Source: Acrocarpospora catenulata (GTDB lineage: Bacteria; Actinomycetota; Actinomycetes; Streptosporangiales; Streptosporangiaceae). From it: a stretch of DNA of 32,298 nt. Numbering within the stretch: position 1 is the first letter of the stretch; every line of letters begins with the position of its first letter. Position numbers and translations under genes: made by a program. Below are positions 1 to 8,920 of the stretch, in pieces. The notes below the pieces were generated by a model. It had not been told where the DNA came from and ran no database searches. It worked only from the letters and a program-made list of their open reading frames with translations. The DNA lies in the NCBI RefSeq assembly GCF_018476525.1, contig NZ_JAHCST010000087.1, positions 1 through 32,298 on the forward strand, written 5' to 3'.

Positions 1-318
1 GGTGGGTGGGTGGGACCCCCCGGCAACCAGGCGAACGCCCTTGAGGCGCTGCTTCCATGGGCGGCGGGCATGACGCTGCTTTTCCTGCCGCCACTGGTGG
101 CCGCGTTCGATCATCGATATGTGGTTCCCGTGGTTCCGCTGGCCTGTCTGGCCGTCGGCGTCGCGTGGTCGCGGCGGGTGTCAGCGGCGGATCAGTCGCC
201 CGATGGCGAACAGCAGCGCCGCCAGAGTGGTGATCCCCGCGGTGACGAAACCCCAGGACGGGCCCAGTTGTTCGCACACCCAGCCGATCATCGGTCCGCC
301 GATGGGGGTCGGCCCTAG
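1..318 (+). CDS. C-terminal end of a membrane protein, possibly a glycosyltransferase (partial)
   Basis: The reading frame is open from the first base of the window, so the true start lies upstream. The visible part has two hydrophobic segments (about residues 12-32 and 38-52) around an Asp-His-Arg-Tyr-Val-Val-Pro motif, followed by an Arg-rich end. A DHRYV-P-P segment before the last membrane helix is familiar from actinobacterial polytopic membrane proteins of the ArnT/PMT glycosyltransferase type, but too little is visible to be sure. The frame continues past base 180 and overlaps the last 138 bases of the leftward MFS gene. That hydrophilic tail reads like antisense of the MFS gene, so either the protein really has it or the original end was lost when the neighbouring cluster arrived. 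Function is inferred only weakly. Confidence 0.4.
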   Translation, partial: GGWVGPPGNQANALEALLPWAAGMTLLFLPPLVAAFDHRYVVPVVPLACLAVGVAWSRRVSAADQSPDGEQQRRQSGDPRGDETPGRAQLFAHPADHRSADGGRP

Positions 319-1377
319 GAACACCACGGCGTGTAAGGCCATCACGCGCCCCTGCAGATGGGTAGGTGTCTGCACGAGCAGATAGACCCTGGCCATCGTC
401 GCGAACGCCACATACGCGCCACCGAGCACCGCGAGGCAGGCGAGGGTGACCACCAGCGACCGGCTCCCGGCAGCGGCCAGATTCGCCCCGGTGAACAGTG
501 CCGCGGTGAACAGGACGCCACGCATGGACGTCTGCCCGAAGCGCGCGTTGGCGAGCGCCCCGACGATGGCGCCGACCCCCATGGCGGCCGTCAGATACGC
601 GTACACCTGGGCGTCGCCGTCCAGGCTCCGCTGCGCGAACAACGGCAGGATCACCCGGTAGTTCTGGCCGAACACGCCCACCATCGTGACCACGACGATC
701 GTCGCGAAAAGATCGGCCCGACGGTACACATACCCCAGGCCGGCCAGGATGCCGCGCGAGTCGTCGGGTGAACGCGCGGGCGCCAGCGCCGGCATCGCCC
801 GTACCGAGAAGATCACCGCGCCGAAGGACGCGGCGTTGGCGACGAACGTCCAGCCGACGCCGACCCCCGCGATGAGGGCCCCGGCCAGCAACGGCCCCGC
901 CAGACGCCCGGCGTTGTGCACCGTGCTGATCAGGCTCTGCGCGTTCATGACATCCGCTTCGGGAACCAGTTCCACCACGATGGACTGACGCGCCGGGTAG
1001 TCGAAGACGGAGATGATGCCGAGCGCCAGTGCCAGCGCGTACACGCTGAACACGTCGCGCTGCCCGGTGAGGGTGTGGACGGCGAGGCCGACGGCGACGA
1101 GCCCCGACGCGACCTGGGTCCACAGCAGCACGGTCCGGCGCGGAAACCGGTCCAGGGCCGAACCGCCCCACAGCCCGCCGACCAGTGTCGGCCCGAACTG
1201 CAGGGCGGTCGACACGCCGAGCGCCACACCGCTGCCGGTCAGTTCCAGCACCAGCCAGTCCTGACCGATCCGCTGCATCCAGGTGCCGACCACGGAGGCT
1301 GCCGAGCCGAAGAAGTAACCGCGAAATGTCCGGTGACGCAGCGAACGGAACATTCCGTCGTCGGAACGACGAGACAC
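181..1377 (-). CDS. MFS transporter, EntS/MFS_3-like exporter
   Basis: A 398-residue protein with about 11-12 hydrophobic segments spread over its whole length, as expected for a major facilitator permease. The N-terminal region, with F-R-G-Y-F near residue 18 and a [10 protein letters not shown] stretch near residue 33, is typical of the MFS_3 / enterobactin-exporter (EntS) group. The loop between helices 2 and 3 has the expected D-R-F-P-R-R signature. The GTG start is preceded by GGAGG at 7-8 nt. It lies 39 nt downstream of the amidohydrolase on the same strand and is probably the last gene of that unit. In context it could export a pathway intermediate or import the substrate; the family is mostly exporters of drugs and siderophores. 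The substrate cannot be read from the sequence. Confidence 0.8.
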   Translation of the reverse strand: MSRRSDDGMFRSLRHRTFRGYFFGSAASVVGTWMQRIGQDWLVLELTGSGVALGVSTALQFGPTLVGGLWGGSALDRFPRRTVLLWTQVASGLVAVGLAVHTLTGQRDVFSVYALALALGIISVFDYPARQSIVVELVPEADVMNAQSLISTVHNAGRLAGPLLAGALIAGVGVGWTFVANAASFGAVIFSVRAMPALAPARSPDDSRGILAGLGYVYRRADLFATIVVVTMVGVFGQNYRVILPLFAQRSLDGDAQVYAYLTAAMGVGAIVGALANARFGQTSMRGVLFTAALFTGANLAAAGSRSLVVTLACLAVLGGAYVAFATMARVYLLVQTPTHLQGRVMALHAVVFLGPTPIGGPMIGWVCEQLGPSWGFVTAGITTLAALLFAIGRLIRR

Positions 1378-1416
1378 GACCGCCTCCGAAGCGGTTGAAG
1401 GCCGGATACGGGTAGA

Positions 1417-2565
1417 TCAAACGGCGGGAGGGACGAGCTCACCGGCCCGGACGGTCGCACGGCAGGCGATCCGCGTGTCGGTGATCCTCTTCTCGCCTTC
1501 GGTGTCGAAGATCTCGAAGTCACCGGGCAGCAGGTCCAGCACGGCGATGTCCGCGACCCCGCCGACCTCCAGCGAGCCGATCTGACCGGCCAGGCCCAGC
1601 GCCTTGGCGGGATTGCTCGTCACGCAGCGCACCACCTGCTCGAAACTCATGCCCAGCGCCAGGTGCTTGGTCATGATCGACAGCAGGTCGTACACCGGCC
1701 CGTTGAGGGACAGGCTGGTGACGTCCGAGCTGATCACGTCTGGCAGGAACTCCTGCCGGAGCAGGCTCTCCGCGACCCGGAACGGAAAGTGACTGCGGCC
1801 GTGGGCGACGTCGAACACGACACCTCGGTCGCGGGCGTCCGTCACGGCGGGCAGAACCTTGCCGTCCGCCTCAAGCACCGCCTTGCCGCGGCCGGTCATC
1901 ATGTGCGTCACGATGTCGCCGGGCCCGAAGTACGGCAGCAGCTCGCTCAGCGGGTCGGTCGCGCCGCAGATGTGCACCATCAGCGGCACGCCCGCCGCCG
2001 CGCACAGGGCACGCGCCTCCTGAAGGATCTCCTTGCCCCGCGATCCGACAGCGCGCTCCTCCAGGCGGATCTTCACACCGCGGACGATGTCCGGGTGGGC
2101 CTTGATCACCTCGGTGGCGCCCTCGGGGTCCGCCCACTCCGGCTTCAGCAGCTCGCCGAGCGGCGTCCCACCGACCAGACCGATGTAGGAGAGGTGGACG
2201 AACGACAGGACGCGCGTCCGCGCGGGGTCGACGACGTACCGTTTGAAGCCAGGGAAGTTCAGGGACCCGGCGCTGCCCGCGTCGACCACCGTGGTGACAC
2301 CGCGGGGCAGCACGTCCCGGTCCGCGTCCACGCCACGGCCCACCCCCCAGTAGACGTGCGCGTGCAGGTCGATCAGGCCCGGCGTCACCCAGGCCCCGGC
2401 CGCGTCGACCACCCGGTCGGCGAGTGCGCCGTCGAGGCCGGGGGCGATTTCGGCGACCTTGCCGTCCTTGACCGCCACATCGGCGCGGACCTGCCGGCCG
2501 CTCCCCGGGTCCAGGACGGTGCCACCGTTGACCACCAGGTCGTAGATTCGCTCGGTCACCGTCAC
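1417..2565 (-). CDS. Amidohydrolase/deacetylase family metallohydrolase (dihydroorotase-like)
   Basis: A 382-residue cyclic amidohydrolase. Metal ligands of the family are visible: the H-x-H pair at residues 68 and 70 (DLHAH), a probable carboxylated Lys at 165 (GVKIR), His 198 (MVHI), His 221 (VTHMM) and the catalytic Asp 281 (SSDVT). The length and the V-x-N-G-x-V-x-D-P opening match the 'amidohydrolase/deacetylase' branch related to dihydroorotase and D-aminoacylase. Such enzymes hydrolyse cyclic or N-acyl amide bonds with two metal ions in the cytoplasm. The GTG start at 2565 overlaps the stop of the upstream MmgE/PrpD gene in a GTGA, so translation is coupled; a second in-frame GTG lies two codons on. 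The longer open frame upstream is a shadow of MmgE/PrpD 1. An amidase in this cluster suggests that a substrate or intermediate carries an amide or imide, which is inference. Confidence 0.8.
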   Translation of the reverse strand: MTVTERIYDLVVNGGTVLDPGSGRQVRADVAVKDGKVAEIAPGLDGALADRVVDAAGAWVTPGLIDLHAHVYWGVGRGVDADRDVLPRGVTTVVDAGSAGSLNFPGFKRYVVDPARTRVLSFVHLSYIGLVGGTPLGELLKPEWADPEGATEVIKAHPDIVRGVKIRLEERAVGSRGKEILQEARALCAAAGVPLMVHICGATDPLSELLPYFGPGDIVTHMMTGRGKAVLEADGKVLPAVTDARDRGVVFDVAHGRSHFPFRVAESLLRQEFLPDVISSDVTSLSLNGPVYDLLSIMTKHLALGMSFEQVVRCVTSNPAKALGLAGQIGSLEVGGVADIAVLDLLPGDFEIFDTEGEKRITDTRIACRATVRAGELVPPAV

Positions 2566-3941
2566 TCCCCTGCGGCCACGTGCTGCCGGAAGCCGGACAG
2601 GTCCTTCTCCCCGTCGAGCCCGTCGAGGTAGCCGGACAGGCCGCGTACCTGGTCGAGTGGGAGGTTGCGCTGGGCCAGCAACTCGAACTTGCCGATCAGC
2701 TGGTCGCGGCTCATGGGGTTGGCGAGCGTGCCGATGGCGTGGCGCACGTGCGCGTCCCAGCGCGTGCCGTCGGCCGTGGTCGCGGTCAGCCGGACGCCGC
2801 CGTGGTCGTTGGTGGCCTGGTAGATCTCCTCGATCTCCGGGTCCATGCTCGCCTCGATATCGGGCAGCAGCGCGGTGATCCGCGGGTCGGAGACGATCTC
2901 CTCGGTCCACACGCCGGCGTCCCGGAGATCGTAGAAGAGGGCGGCGGCGGCCACGAACGCCAGGCCCCGCTGGGCCGCCATGATCGAGCGCGGTGCCTGC
3001 GGGTCGAAGTTCGGCAGGACCTTGGTGGAGGTGCGGATCTCGATCCGGCGCACCTCCGCCGGGTCGAAGCCCTCACGTGCGCGCAGTTCGGCGAGGGCGT
3101 CGATGGTGCTGTGCAGGTGGCCGACCGCGGCATAGGGCTTGGTCTCCCAGCCGCGGATCTCGTAGTCCTCGCCCAGCGCCGCGGTCAGGGCCGGGATGTT
3201 CGGCTCCTTCTCCGTGCAGAACGCGCGGCAGACGCCGTGCCTGCCCTCCAGCACCGACGAGGGGCCGGTGAAGCCGCGGGCCGCCAGCATCGCGGCGGTG
3301 ACGCCCGCCTGCGACGGCCAGCCGCCGCCCTGCAGCCGCTTCACCATCGTCCCCTTGGGGTCCTGGGTGTGCTCAAGCAGGCCGGAGGCCATGCTGCCGG
3401 CGATGCCGAGGGCGTTCACCAGGCCCGGGGCGTCCAGTCCGAGCGCAAGCGCGGCCGCGGTCGTGGCGCCGAACAGGCTGCGAATCGACACCCAGTAGAA
3501 CCGGGTGATCCCGCCCTGCGTCGCCCGGGCGACCCGGTAGGCGACCTCGTACCCGCCGACCACGGCGACGATCAGGTCCCTGCCACTGGCGCCGCTGTGC
3601 TCGGCGCAGGCGAGCGCGGCGGGGATGGTGGGCGCGCCGTTGTGCAGATCCAGCGCCGCGCTGCGGTCGTCCATCTCGATACCGTGCGCGGCCGTGCCGT
3701 TGACCAGGGCCGCGCCGGGCGGGGCCAGCTGCTGGGCCCGACCCCAGAGTGTGGCGCCCCCGAGCCCGCTGGTCTCCCTGGCGAACTCGGTCACCGTCTC
3801 CGTCCAGGGCAGGTGAACGGAGAACAGGGCGACGCCGAGCGCGTCCCTGATGGCGGTCTTGGCCGCCTCCACCACGTCGGCGGGCAGGTCGTCGTATTTG
3901 ATGTTCGCCACGTACTCGGCCAGGTCGACCGTTGCTGTCAC
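2562..3941 (-). CDS. MmgE/PrpD family protein 1
   Basis: A 459-residue member of the MmgE/PrpD family (2-methylcitrate dehydratase, cis-aconitate decarboxylase, iminodisuccinate epimerase), of normal length. The all-helical N-terminal domain carries N-G-T-A-A-H at 81-86 and then an H-G-I-E-M-D-D-R signature (86-93), where family members such as PrpD usually have A-L-D-F/Y-D-D-T/S. The K-R-L-Q-G-G-G motif (201-207) has Gln where K-R-L-H-x-G is usual. The F-H-P-T segment is replaced by F-Y-W-V near 148. The C-terminal lid has W-E-T-K-P-Y followed by a His in G-H-L-H-S. It is therefore a lyase/isomerase-type enzyme with an altered active site, and the substrate is unknown. GTG start with AGGGAG upstream. 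Its stop overlaps the amidohydrolase start. Two full paralogues in the window share the same signature. Confidence 0.85.
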   Translation of the reverse strand: MTATVDLAEYVANIKYDDLPADVVEAAKTAIRDALGVALFSVHLPWTETVTEFARETSGLGGATLWGRAQQLAPPGAALVNGTAAHGIEMDDRSAALDLHNGAPTIPAALACAEHSGASGRDLIVAVVGGYEVAYRVARATQGGITRFYWVSIRSLFGATTAAALALGLDAPGLVNALGIAGSMASGLLEHTQDPKGTMVKRLQGGGWPSQAGVTAAMLAARGFTGPSSVLEGRHGVCRAFCTEKEPNIPALTAALGEDYEIRGWETKPYAAVGHLHSTIDALAELRAREGFDPAEVRRIEIRTSTKVLPNFDPQAPRSIMAAQRGLAFVAAAALFYDLRDAGVWTEEIVSDPRITALLPDIEASMDPEIEEIYQATNDHGGVRLTATTADGTRWDAHVRHAIGTLANPMSRDQLIGKFELLAQRNLPLDQVRGLSGYLDGLDGEKDLSGFRQHVAAGE

Positions 3942-3986
3942 GGCGCAAACTCCCTACTCGGTCTCAGGAAACAAGCGGAACCACGG

Positions 3987-4007
3987 CGGCGGCGAGCGGC
4001 GCCGCCG
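3987..4007 (-). other. Intercistronic GC hairpin
   Basis: In the 80-nt gap between the phosphatase gene and MmgE/PrpD 1, an 8-bp perfect stem (CGGCGGCG / CGCCGCCG) encloses a 5-nt loop. There is no U-run, so it is not a standard intrinsic terminator. It may attenuate transcription or protect an mRNA end within the operon. Regulatory meaning is inferred. Confidence 0.35.
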
Positions 4008-4022
4008 ACCGTTGAAGATCAC

Positions 4023-4700
4023 TCAGTTGGGGCCGTCGAGGTGCAGGTCGAGCGGCATCGGTACGCAGATGGGAATGTCCAGCGCGGCGACGGCCTCGTC
4101 GGACAGGCCCCGCAGGTGGCGGAGCAGGGCGCGGAGCAGGTTGCCGTGGGCGACGACGAGGACGGTGCGGCCGGCGCGCAGATCAGGCACGATCGCCGAC
4201 TCCCAGTACGGCACCAGCCTGGCCGTGACGTCCCCGAGGCTTTCCGAGCGTGGCAGCGCGGCGCCGAGTGCGGCGTAACGCGGGTCGCCCGCCTGGTGGA
4301 ACTCGTCGCCGTCGGCGATCGGCGGGGGCGCGGTGTGCTGGGACCTGCGCCACGCCATGTACTGGTCCCGGCCCACCTCGTCGAGCACCTGTGCCTTGCT
4401 GCGGCCCTGCAGCGCGCCGTAGTGGCGCTCGTTCAACCGCCAGTCACGCCGGACCGGGATCCAGTGCCGGTCGGCCTCGTCCAGGACCAGGCTCGCCGTC
4501 ATGACCGACCGTCTCAGCAGCGAGGTGTGCGCCACATCGGGGAGCGGTCCCGTCGCCAGCAGTTCGCGGCCACACTGTCGCGCCTGTTTCTCCCCTTCCA
4601 CCGACAACGGCACGTCCACCCAGCCGGTGAACCTGCCGCCCGCGTTCCAGTCGGTCTCGCCGTGCCGCAGCAGGATGACGACGCCGGAGGCACCGGACAT
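4023..4700 (-). CDS. Histidine phosphatase, 2,3-bisphosphoglycerate-dependent phosphoglycerate mutase-like
   Basis: A 225-residue histidine phosphatase superfamily protein. It has the phospho-histidine motif L-L-R-H-G-E-T (His 13), the E-R-H-Y-G-x-L-Q-G block characteristic of cofactor-dependent phosphoglycerate mutases (GpmA), an E-S-L-x-D-V-x-x-R block and the second catalytic V-A-H-G-N motif near the C-terminus. By sequence it should transfer phosphate through a phospho-histidine. The ATG at 4700 was chosen because it sits 1 nt after the cupin stop codon; an upstream in-frame GTG at 4730 has no better ribosome binding site. The location inside a catabolic operon rather than near glycolytic genes is odd. 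It may dephosphorylate or isomerise a pathway intermediate, or act on glycerate derived from the pathway. This is inference. Confidence 0.8.
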   Translation of the reverse strand: MSGASGVVILLRHGETDWNAGGRFTGWVDVPLSVEGEKQARQCGRELLATGPLPDVAHTSLLRRSVMTASLVLDEADRHWIPVRRDWRLNERHYGALQGRSKAQVLDEVGRDQYMAWRRSQHTAPPPIADGDEFHQAGDPRYAALGAALPRSESLGDVTARLVPYWESAIVPDLRAGRTVLVVAHGNLLRALLRHLRGLSDEAVAALDIPICVPMPLDLHLDGPN

Positions 4701-4701
4701 C

Positions 4702-5292
4702 TCAGGCCGTGGGCCGGGGCCGTCCGGCACCGTGCACGGCGTCGCGGGCGGCGGCCTCGGCGAGCAGCTTCGCGCCCTGCTCCGGGTCGAGTTGCACGCC
4801 GTGTCGCTCGATGTTGTGCAGTCGCATGGTCCTGAGCAGCCCGGTGTCCTGGATGGCGAGGTAGCGCGAGCCCTCGTTCTCGTCCAGGTTGAAATGCTGG
4901 TGCCAGGCCCAGCGGGGCGGCGCGAAGAGCGTCCCCTCGGACCACTCGACCGCCTCGACGGGCTCGTCGTCGAAGTTGATCAACGAGTATCCGTGCCCTT
5001 TGACGATGTACAGATAGGCCTCGGTGGTGTGCCGGTGCCGCACCGACGCGCCCCCCGGCTTGAGCTCGGAAAGGTGCGCGTTCAAGACCTCGTAGTCGCC
5101 CAGGTCGAAGTAGTGGCCGCGGTTGTTCCGCCACGGCCGCTCGGGCAGCTCCATGGTCCGCAGGTCGTGGGGGACGACGAGGCCCCTGGTCATCGGGTTC
5201 TTCCGGTTGAACTCGTCCCGCGCCGCGATCTCGGAGGAGTCCCGGTTCCGCTTCTCGCTGGACAGGACGCCGGGGAGGTAGTCGTCTCGCAT
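4702..5292 (-). CDS. Cupin-domain protein, possible metal-dependent dioxygenase
   Basis: A 196-residue single-domain cupin. Motif 1 is visible as G-x5-H-x-H with His 86, His 88 and Glu 91, followed by K-G-H-G. Motif 2 has P-R-W-A-W-H-Q-H with His 131/133. The metal-binding set is therefore intact, and the H-R-H-T-T-E segment resembles the C-terminal cupin of gentisate-type dioxygenases. ATG start with AAGGAG at 6 nt. The much longer open frame upstream is a shadow of MmgE/PrpD 2. The gene follows an operator-like palindrome (5316-5326) and so probably has its own regulated promoter in addition to read-through from the tct genes. It could be a ring-cleavage dioxygenase, an isomerase or a sensor; no ring-cleavage enzyme is otherwise recognised here. 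That assignment is inference. Confidence 0.75.
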   Translation of the reverse strand: MRDDYLPGVLSSEKRNRDSSEIAARDEFNRKNPMTRGLVVPHDLRTMELPERPWRNNRGHYFDLGDYEVLNAHLSELKPGGASVRHRHTTEAYLYIVKGHGYSLINFDDEPVEAVEWSEGTLFAPPRWAWHQHFNLDENEGSRYLAIQDTGLLRTMRLHNIERHGVQLDPEQGAKLLAEAAARDAVHGAGRPRPTA

Positions 5293-5306
5293 GCGTAACT
5301 CCTTAC

Positions 5307-5331
5307 TTGGTATATTGGTTATACCATAATC
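5307..5331. promoter_or_regulatory. Operator-like site A (upstream of the cupin gene)
   Basis: Contains the 11-bp palindrome TGGTTATACCA (5316-5326), the classic TGGT-N3-ACCA core of FadR-type GntR operators, preceded by TTGGTATA. It overlaps the stop codon of MmgE/PrpD 2 and lies just upstream of the cupin ribosome binding site. Related sites lie in front of the other units of the cluster. Confidence 0.65.
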
Positions 5332-6701
5332 TTCATCAGGCGGCCCAGGGCCCCCAGGTCCGGCTGCTTCTCCAGGGCGTCCAGCCGCTCCGTCAGCTCC
5401 GCCAGCCGCTCGCCGCGTACCGCACGGCCCGCGAGCAGGGCGAACTTGCCCCCGAGTTCCTCCGGCGACATCGGGTTGTCCGGCGTGCCGGTGGCGTGCC
5501 GGACCTGCCGCTGAAGTGAACGTCCGTCGGACAGGTCGAGGCGCACCCGCGCGCCGCCATGGTCGTTCGTTGTGCGGTAGATCCGCTCGATCTCCGGATC
5601 GATCTCGACGTGGATGCGTGGCAGCAGTGCGACGATCCGCGGATCGTCGACGACCTCGGCCGACCACACGCCCGGGTCGCGCAGGTCGAGGAACATCGCC
5701 GCCGCCGCCACGAAGCGCAGGTCGTACTGCGCGGCCATCACCGATCGCGGGGCGGTGTGGGTGGCCGGGGCGATCTTCGTCGAGCAGCCGATCACCATGC
5801 GGTCGACCGCCGCCGGATCGACACCGTGCTCGCGCAGCAGAGCGGTGACCGCGTCGATCGTGCTGTTGTAACCGCCGCGCGCCGCGTAGGGCTTGGTCTC
5901 CCATGCGGAGATCTCGAACCCCGTGCCGAGGGCCGCGGTGAGCGCGCCCACGTCCGGGCTCGCCTCCGTGGCGAAGGCGCGGACCAGGCCGTGCCGGCCT
6001 TCCAGCACCGTGGCCGGGCCGGTCAGCCCCCGCGCCGCGAGCATCGCGGCGGTCACCCCGCAGAAGGCCGGCCAGCCGCCGCCCTGTAGCCGCTTCACCA
6101 TCGTCGCGTGCGCGTCGAGGCGGTACTCCAGCAGCCCGCCGGCCATGCTGCCGACGACACCGAGCGCATGCCCGGTCCGCTCGGCGTCCAGGCCGAGCGC
6201 CGCCGCGGCGGCCGCCGCCGCGCCGCAGATCGTCCGGATGCTGTCGCCGTAGAAGCGCGGGGTGATCGCGCCCTTGGTCGCCCGGGCGACCCGGTAGGCC
6301 ACCTCGTATCCGGCGACGACCGCGCGCAGCAGATCCTGTCCGCTCCCGCCGCGTGCCTCCACCAGCGCCCAGGCGGCGGGCACGACGGCGGCGCCGGCGT
6401 GGAGATCGAGCTCCGCGCTGCGGTCGTCCATCTCGACGCCGTGCACGCAACAGCCGTTGACCAGTGCCGCCGCGGGTGGGGCGAGCGACTCGGCGCGGCC
6501 CCAGACCGTCGCAGGTCCCGCGCCGGAGGTCGCGACGGCGTGCGCGGCGGCGATCTCGCTCCACTCCAGCCGGGCCGCGAACAGGGCGACCCCGACGGCG
6601 TCCCGGATGGCCAGCTTCGCCGTGGCGACGACATCGTCCGGCAGGTCGGTGAACGCGAGCGCTGAGGTGAACCGGGCCAGCGCCGCCGTCTCTCCGGTCA
6701 C
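5319..6701 (-). CDS. MmgE/PrpD family protein 2
   Basis: A 460-residue paralogue of MmgE/PrpD 1 with the same diagnostic substitutions: H-G-V-E-M-D-D-R after N-G-C-C-V, K-R-L-Q-G-G-G-W, and R-F-Y-G-D where other family members have F-H-P-T. The C-terminal lid has W-E-T-K-P-Y-A-A-R-G-G-Y-N-S, so the His seen at this place in paralogue 1 is absent. Both family domains are complete. The GTG start at 6701 overlaps the stop of the TctA-TctB gene as GTGA, so it is translated with the transporter. This links the enzyme to whatever the Tct system brings in. The family includes dehydratases, decarboxylases and epimerases of tri- and dicarboxylic acids; the specific reaction is not readable. Confidence 0.85.
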   Translation of the reverse strand: MTGETAALARFTSALAFTDLPDDVVATAKLAIRDAVGVALFAARLEWSEIAAAHAVATSGAGPATVWGRAESLAPPAAALVNGCCVHGVEMDDRSAELDLHAGAAVVPAAWALVEARGGSGQDLLRAVVAGYEVAYRVARATKGAITPRFYGDSIRTICGAAAAAAAALGLDAERTGHALGVVGSMAGGLLEYRLDAHATMVKRLQGGGWPAFCGVTAAMLAARGLTGPATVLEGRHGLVRAFATEASPDVGALTAALGTGFEISAWETKPYAARGGYNSTIDAVTALLREHGVDPAAVDRMVIGCSTKIAPATHTAPRSVMAAQYDLRFVAAAAMFLDLRDPGVWSAEVVDDPRIVALLPRIHVEIDPEIERIYRTTNDHGGARVRLDLSDGRSLQRQVRHATGTPDNPMSPEELGGKFALLAGRAVRGERLAELTERLDALEKQPDLGALGRLMKIMV

Positions 6702-8881
6702 CAGTCGAACACCTGACTCTCCAGCAGTGGTAGGGGGACCAGCTTCGTGAACATGAGGTAAAGGAAGGCCCAGGTGACGACGGCGCCGAGGAGGCAGGCC
6801 CACCACCGTTCCTTGGCCACGATCCGCAGGTAGGCGAACGTGAACAGGGGTGCGCCGTACTCGAAGCCGAACGCGTACAGCGCGGCGAAGAACAGCAGGA
6901 ACGGGACCACCGCGGCGGGCGTGACCAGCTGGCGCAGGCCAGGACCCGACGACTCCTGCGACGGGGCCGTCTCGGTGGCCTTCGGATCGTCGTCCCCGGA
7001 CGGGACCGGCAGAGTGGCCGTCGGCGCGTGCCCGGCGAGCGGCTCGACCGCCGCTCTGGAAGCGCCGCCCGGCGCTCCTCCGCTCGGGGACGTCGGCGGC
7101 GGGCGGTCGGCCAGATCCTCGGCCTCGGCCAGCACCGCGTCGATGCGCATGGTGTTCACCGGCATCCGGCCTCGGAGGTCGATCGCCAGCTGCCAGGCGG
7201 CGAACACCGCCATCAGCGCGGCCGCCAGGAGCGGGAACTGCTTGGTCCGCAGTGACAGGTCCAGCTCGAACTGGAGGTGCCAGACCGCCCAGAGGGCGAT
7301 CAGCAGCGCCGCCCCGCTGAGCAGCGCCCGTCCCCGCCACACCCGCTGGTAACGAACCTGCCGCCTGGCCGTCTCGTGCTCGGTGATGGTGCCGCGGGCG
7401 CGGTTGAACAGCCGTTTCTTCACCACCGGCGCCAGTATGGCCAGCGCCAGCAGCACGATCATCACGAGCACCAGCGGCCGGCCGAACCAGTCGTAGGTCT
7501 GGTCGGACAACTGGTAGGCGAGGAAGAAGTTCCCCTCCAGCATCTTGCCGAGCACGAGCCCGAGCAGCAGCGGCGGCAGCGGCCATCCCCACGCCGTGGC
7601 GATCATCGCGACGCCGCCGATCACGAGCATCAGCACGAGGTCGTACCAGGAGTTCGAGGCGGTGTAGGCGCCGAGCGCGATGAACAGCAGCAGGAACGGG
7701 ATGAGCCGGGGCACCTTGACCCGCGTGATGGCGACGATCCAGCGCAGCATCAGCAGGCAGAGGATCACCGTGATGATGTTCGCGACGACCATCGTCCACA
7801 CCATGCTGAAGGTGACGTCGATGTGGTCGGTGAGCATCGCGGGGCCGGGCGTCAGCCCCGTGATGAGGAAGGCGCTGAGCAGGATGGCCATCTGGCCGCT
7901 GCCGGGGACGCCGAACGCCAGCGTGGGAACGAGATCCCCGCCCTCCTTGGCGTTGTTCACCGAGCCGGCGGCGGCCAGGCCCTCGACCGAGCCGCGGCCG
8001 AACTCCTCCGGGTGTCTGGAGGTCTGCTTGGCATGCGCGTACGCGATGAACTGCGACGAACTGCCACCGACACCCGGCAGCATGCCGAGGAAGATCCCGA
8101 TGGCACTGCACCGGATGATGAGCAGCTTGTGGCGAAGGGTGTCCTTCAGCCCCTGCTGCCAGCCGTTGAGATCGTTGGAGACGGTCGGCACCGCACTCGT
8201 ACGGGCGGCCATCATTTCCAGAAGTGACGGAACCGCGAACAGACCGACGACCACCGGGACGATGGAGATGCCGTCCATCAGGTAGGGCAGGTCGAACGTC
8301 AGTCGCAGCCGGCCCGTGCCGGGGTCCTGCCCGATCATGGAGAGCAGAACCCCGAAGGAGGCCATCACCAGCCCCTTGCGCACCGCCTTCCCGCTCAGGG
8401 TCGCCACGAAGCACAGGGCCAGCACCGCGACCATGAAGAACTCGGCGGGACCGAACTGCAGCACCAGCGGGCGGACCGCCTGCACCGCCAGCGCGAGGAA
8501 GAAGGAGCCGATCAGCGCCCCCAGCAGCGAACTGCCGAGGGCGATGCCGATCGCCCGGCCGGCCTCCCCGCGCTTCTTCATCGGATAGCCGTCGAGCACG
8601 GTGGCGGCGGAGCTCGCCTCGCCGGGCACTCCGAACAGGATGGACGTGAGGTCCCCGGTGGTCGCGGTGACCGCCGACATCCCGAGGAGGAAGGCGAAGG
8701 CCGTCACCGGGTCCATCGCGAAGGTGAACGGCAGCATCAGCGCGAGGGCGGTGCTGCCGCCCAGCCCCGGCAGGATCCCGACCAGGAAGCCGAGCGCCAT
8801 GCCGATCAGCAGGAAGCCGAACGTGGGCCAGGACAGGACCGAGCCGAGGCTTGCGAAGAAGGTACCGAAGGTTTCCAGCAT
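6698..8881 (-). CDS. Tripartite tricarboxylate transporter permease, TctA fused to TctB
   Basis: A 727-residue membrane protein. Residues 1-500 are a full TctA (large permease subunit) with the repeated glycine-rich signatures G-I-L-P-G-L-G-G-S near 34 and G-M-L-P-G-V-G-G-S-S near 270, and F-G-V-P-G motifs after each. After a charged linker come two hydrophobic helices (about 520-585), a roughly 85-residue Pro/Ser/Gly-rich hydrophilic insert, and two or more further helices to the end. The four-helix remainder looks like the small subunit TctB (DUF1468) split by a linker. In the known Salmonella TctABC system the subunits are separate proteins that import citrate using an ion gradient. The start ATG lies 39 nt after the TctC gene; its ribosome binding site is weak. 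Together the two genes make a complete TTT importer. Confidence 0.88.
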   Translation of the reverse strand: MLETFGTFFASLGSVLSWPTFGFLLIGMALGFLVGILPGLGGSTALALMLPFTFAMDPVTAFAFLLGMSAVTATTGDLTSILFGVPGEASSAATVLDGYPMKKRGEAGRAIGIALGSSLLGALIGSFFLALAVQAVRPLVLQFGPAEFFMVAVLALCFVATLSGKAVRKGLVMASFGVLLSMIGQDPGTGRLRLTFDLPYLMDGISIVPVVVGLFAVPSLLEMMAARTSAVPTVSNDLNGWQQGLKDTLRHKLLIIRCSAIGIFLGMLPGVGGSSSQFIAYAHAKQTSRHPEEFGRGSVEGLAAAGSVNNAKEGGDLVPTLAFGVPGSGQMAILLSAFLITGLTPGPAMLTDHIDVTFSMVWTMVVANIITVILCLLMLRWIVAITRVKVPRLIPFLLLFIALGAYTASNSWYDLVLMLVIGGVAMIATAWGWPLPPLLLGLVLGKMLEGNFFLAYQLSDQTYDWFGRPLVLVMIVLLALAILAPVVKKRLFNRARGTITEHETARRQVRYQRVWRGRALLSGAALLIALWAVWHLQFELDLSLRTKQFPLLAAALMAVFAAWQLAIDLRGRMPVNTMRIDAVLAEAEDLADRPPPTSPSGGAPGGASRAAVEPLAGHAPTATLPVPSGDDDPKATETAPSQESSGPGLRQLVTPAAVVPFLLFFAALYAFGFEYGAPLFTFAYLRIVAKERWWACLLGAVVTWAFLYLMFTKLVPLPLLESQVFDW

Positions 8882-8920
8882 CAGGGGTTCCCGCAGTCGG
8901 TGGTGAACGGTGAGCGGGCG

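Noticed and set aside
2580-4835. A 751-codon rightward open frame
   Set aside because: It is antisense to MmgE/PrpD 1 and the phosphatase, both of which have clear family motifs; its own product has no recognisable domain.
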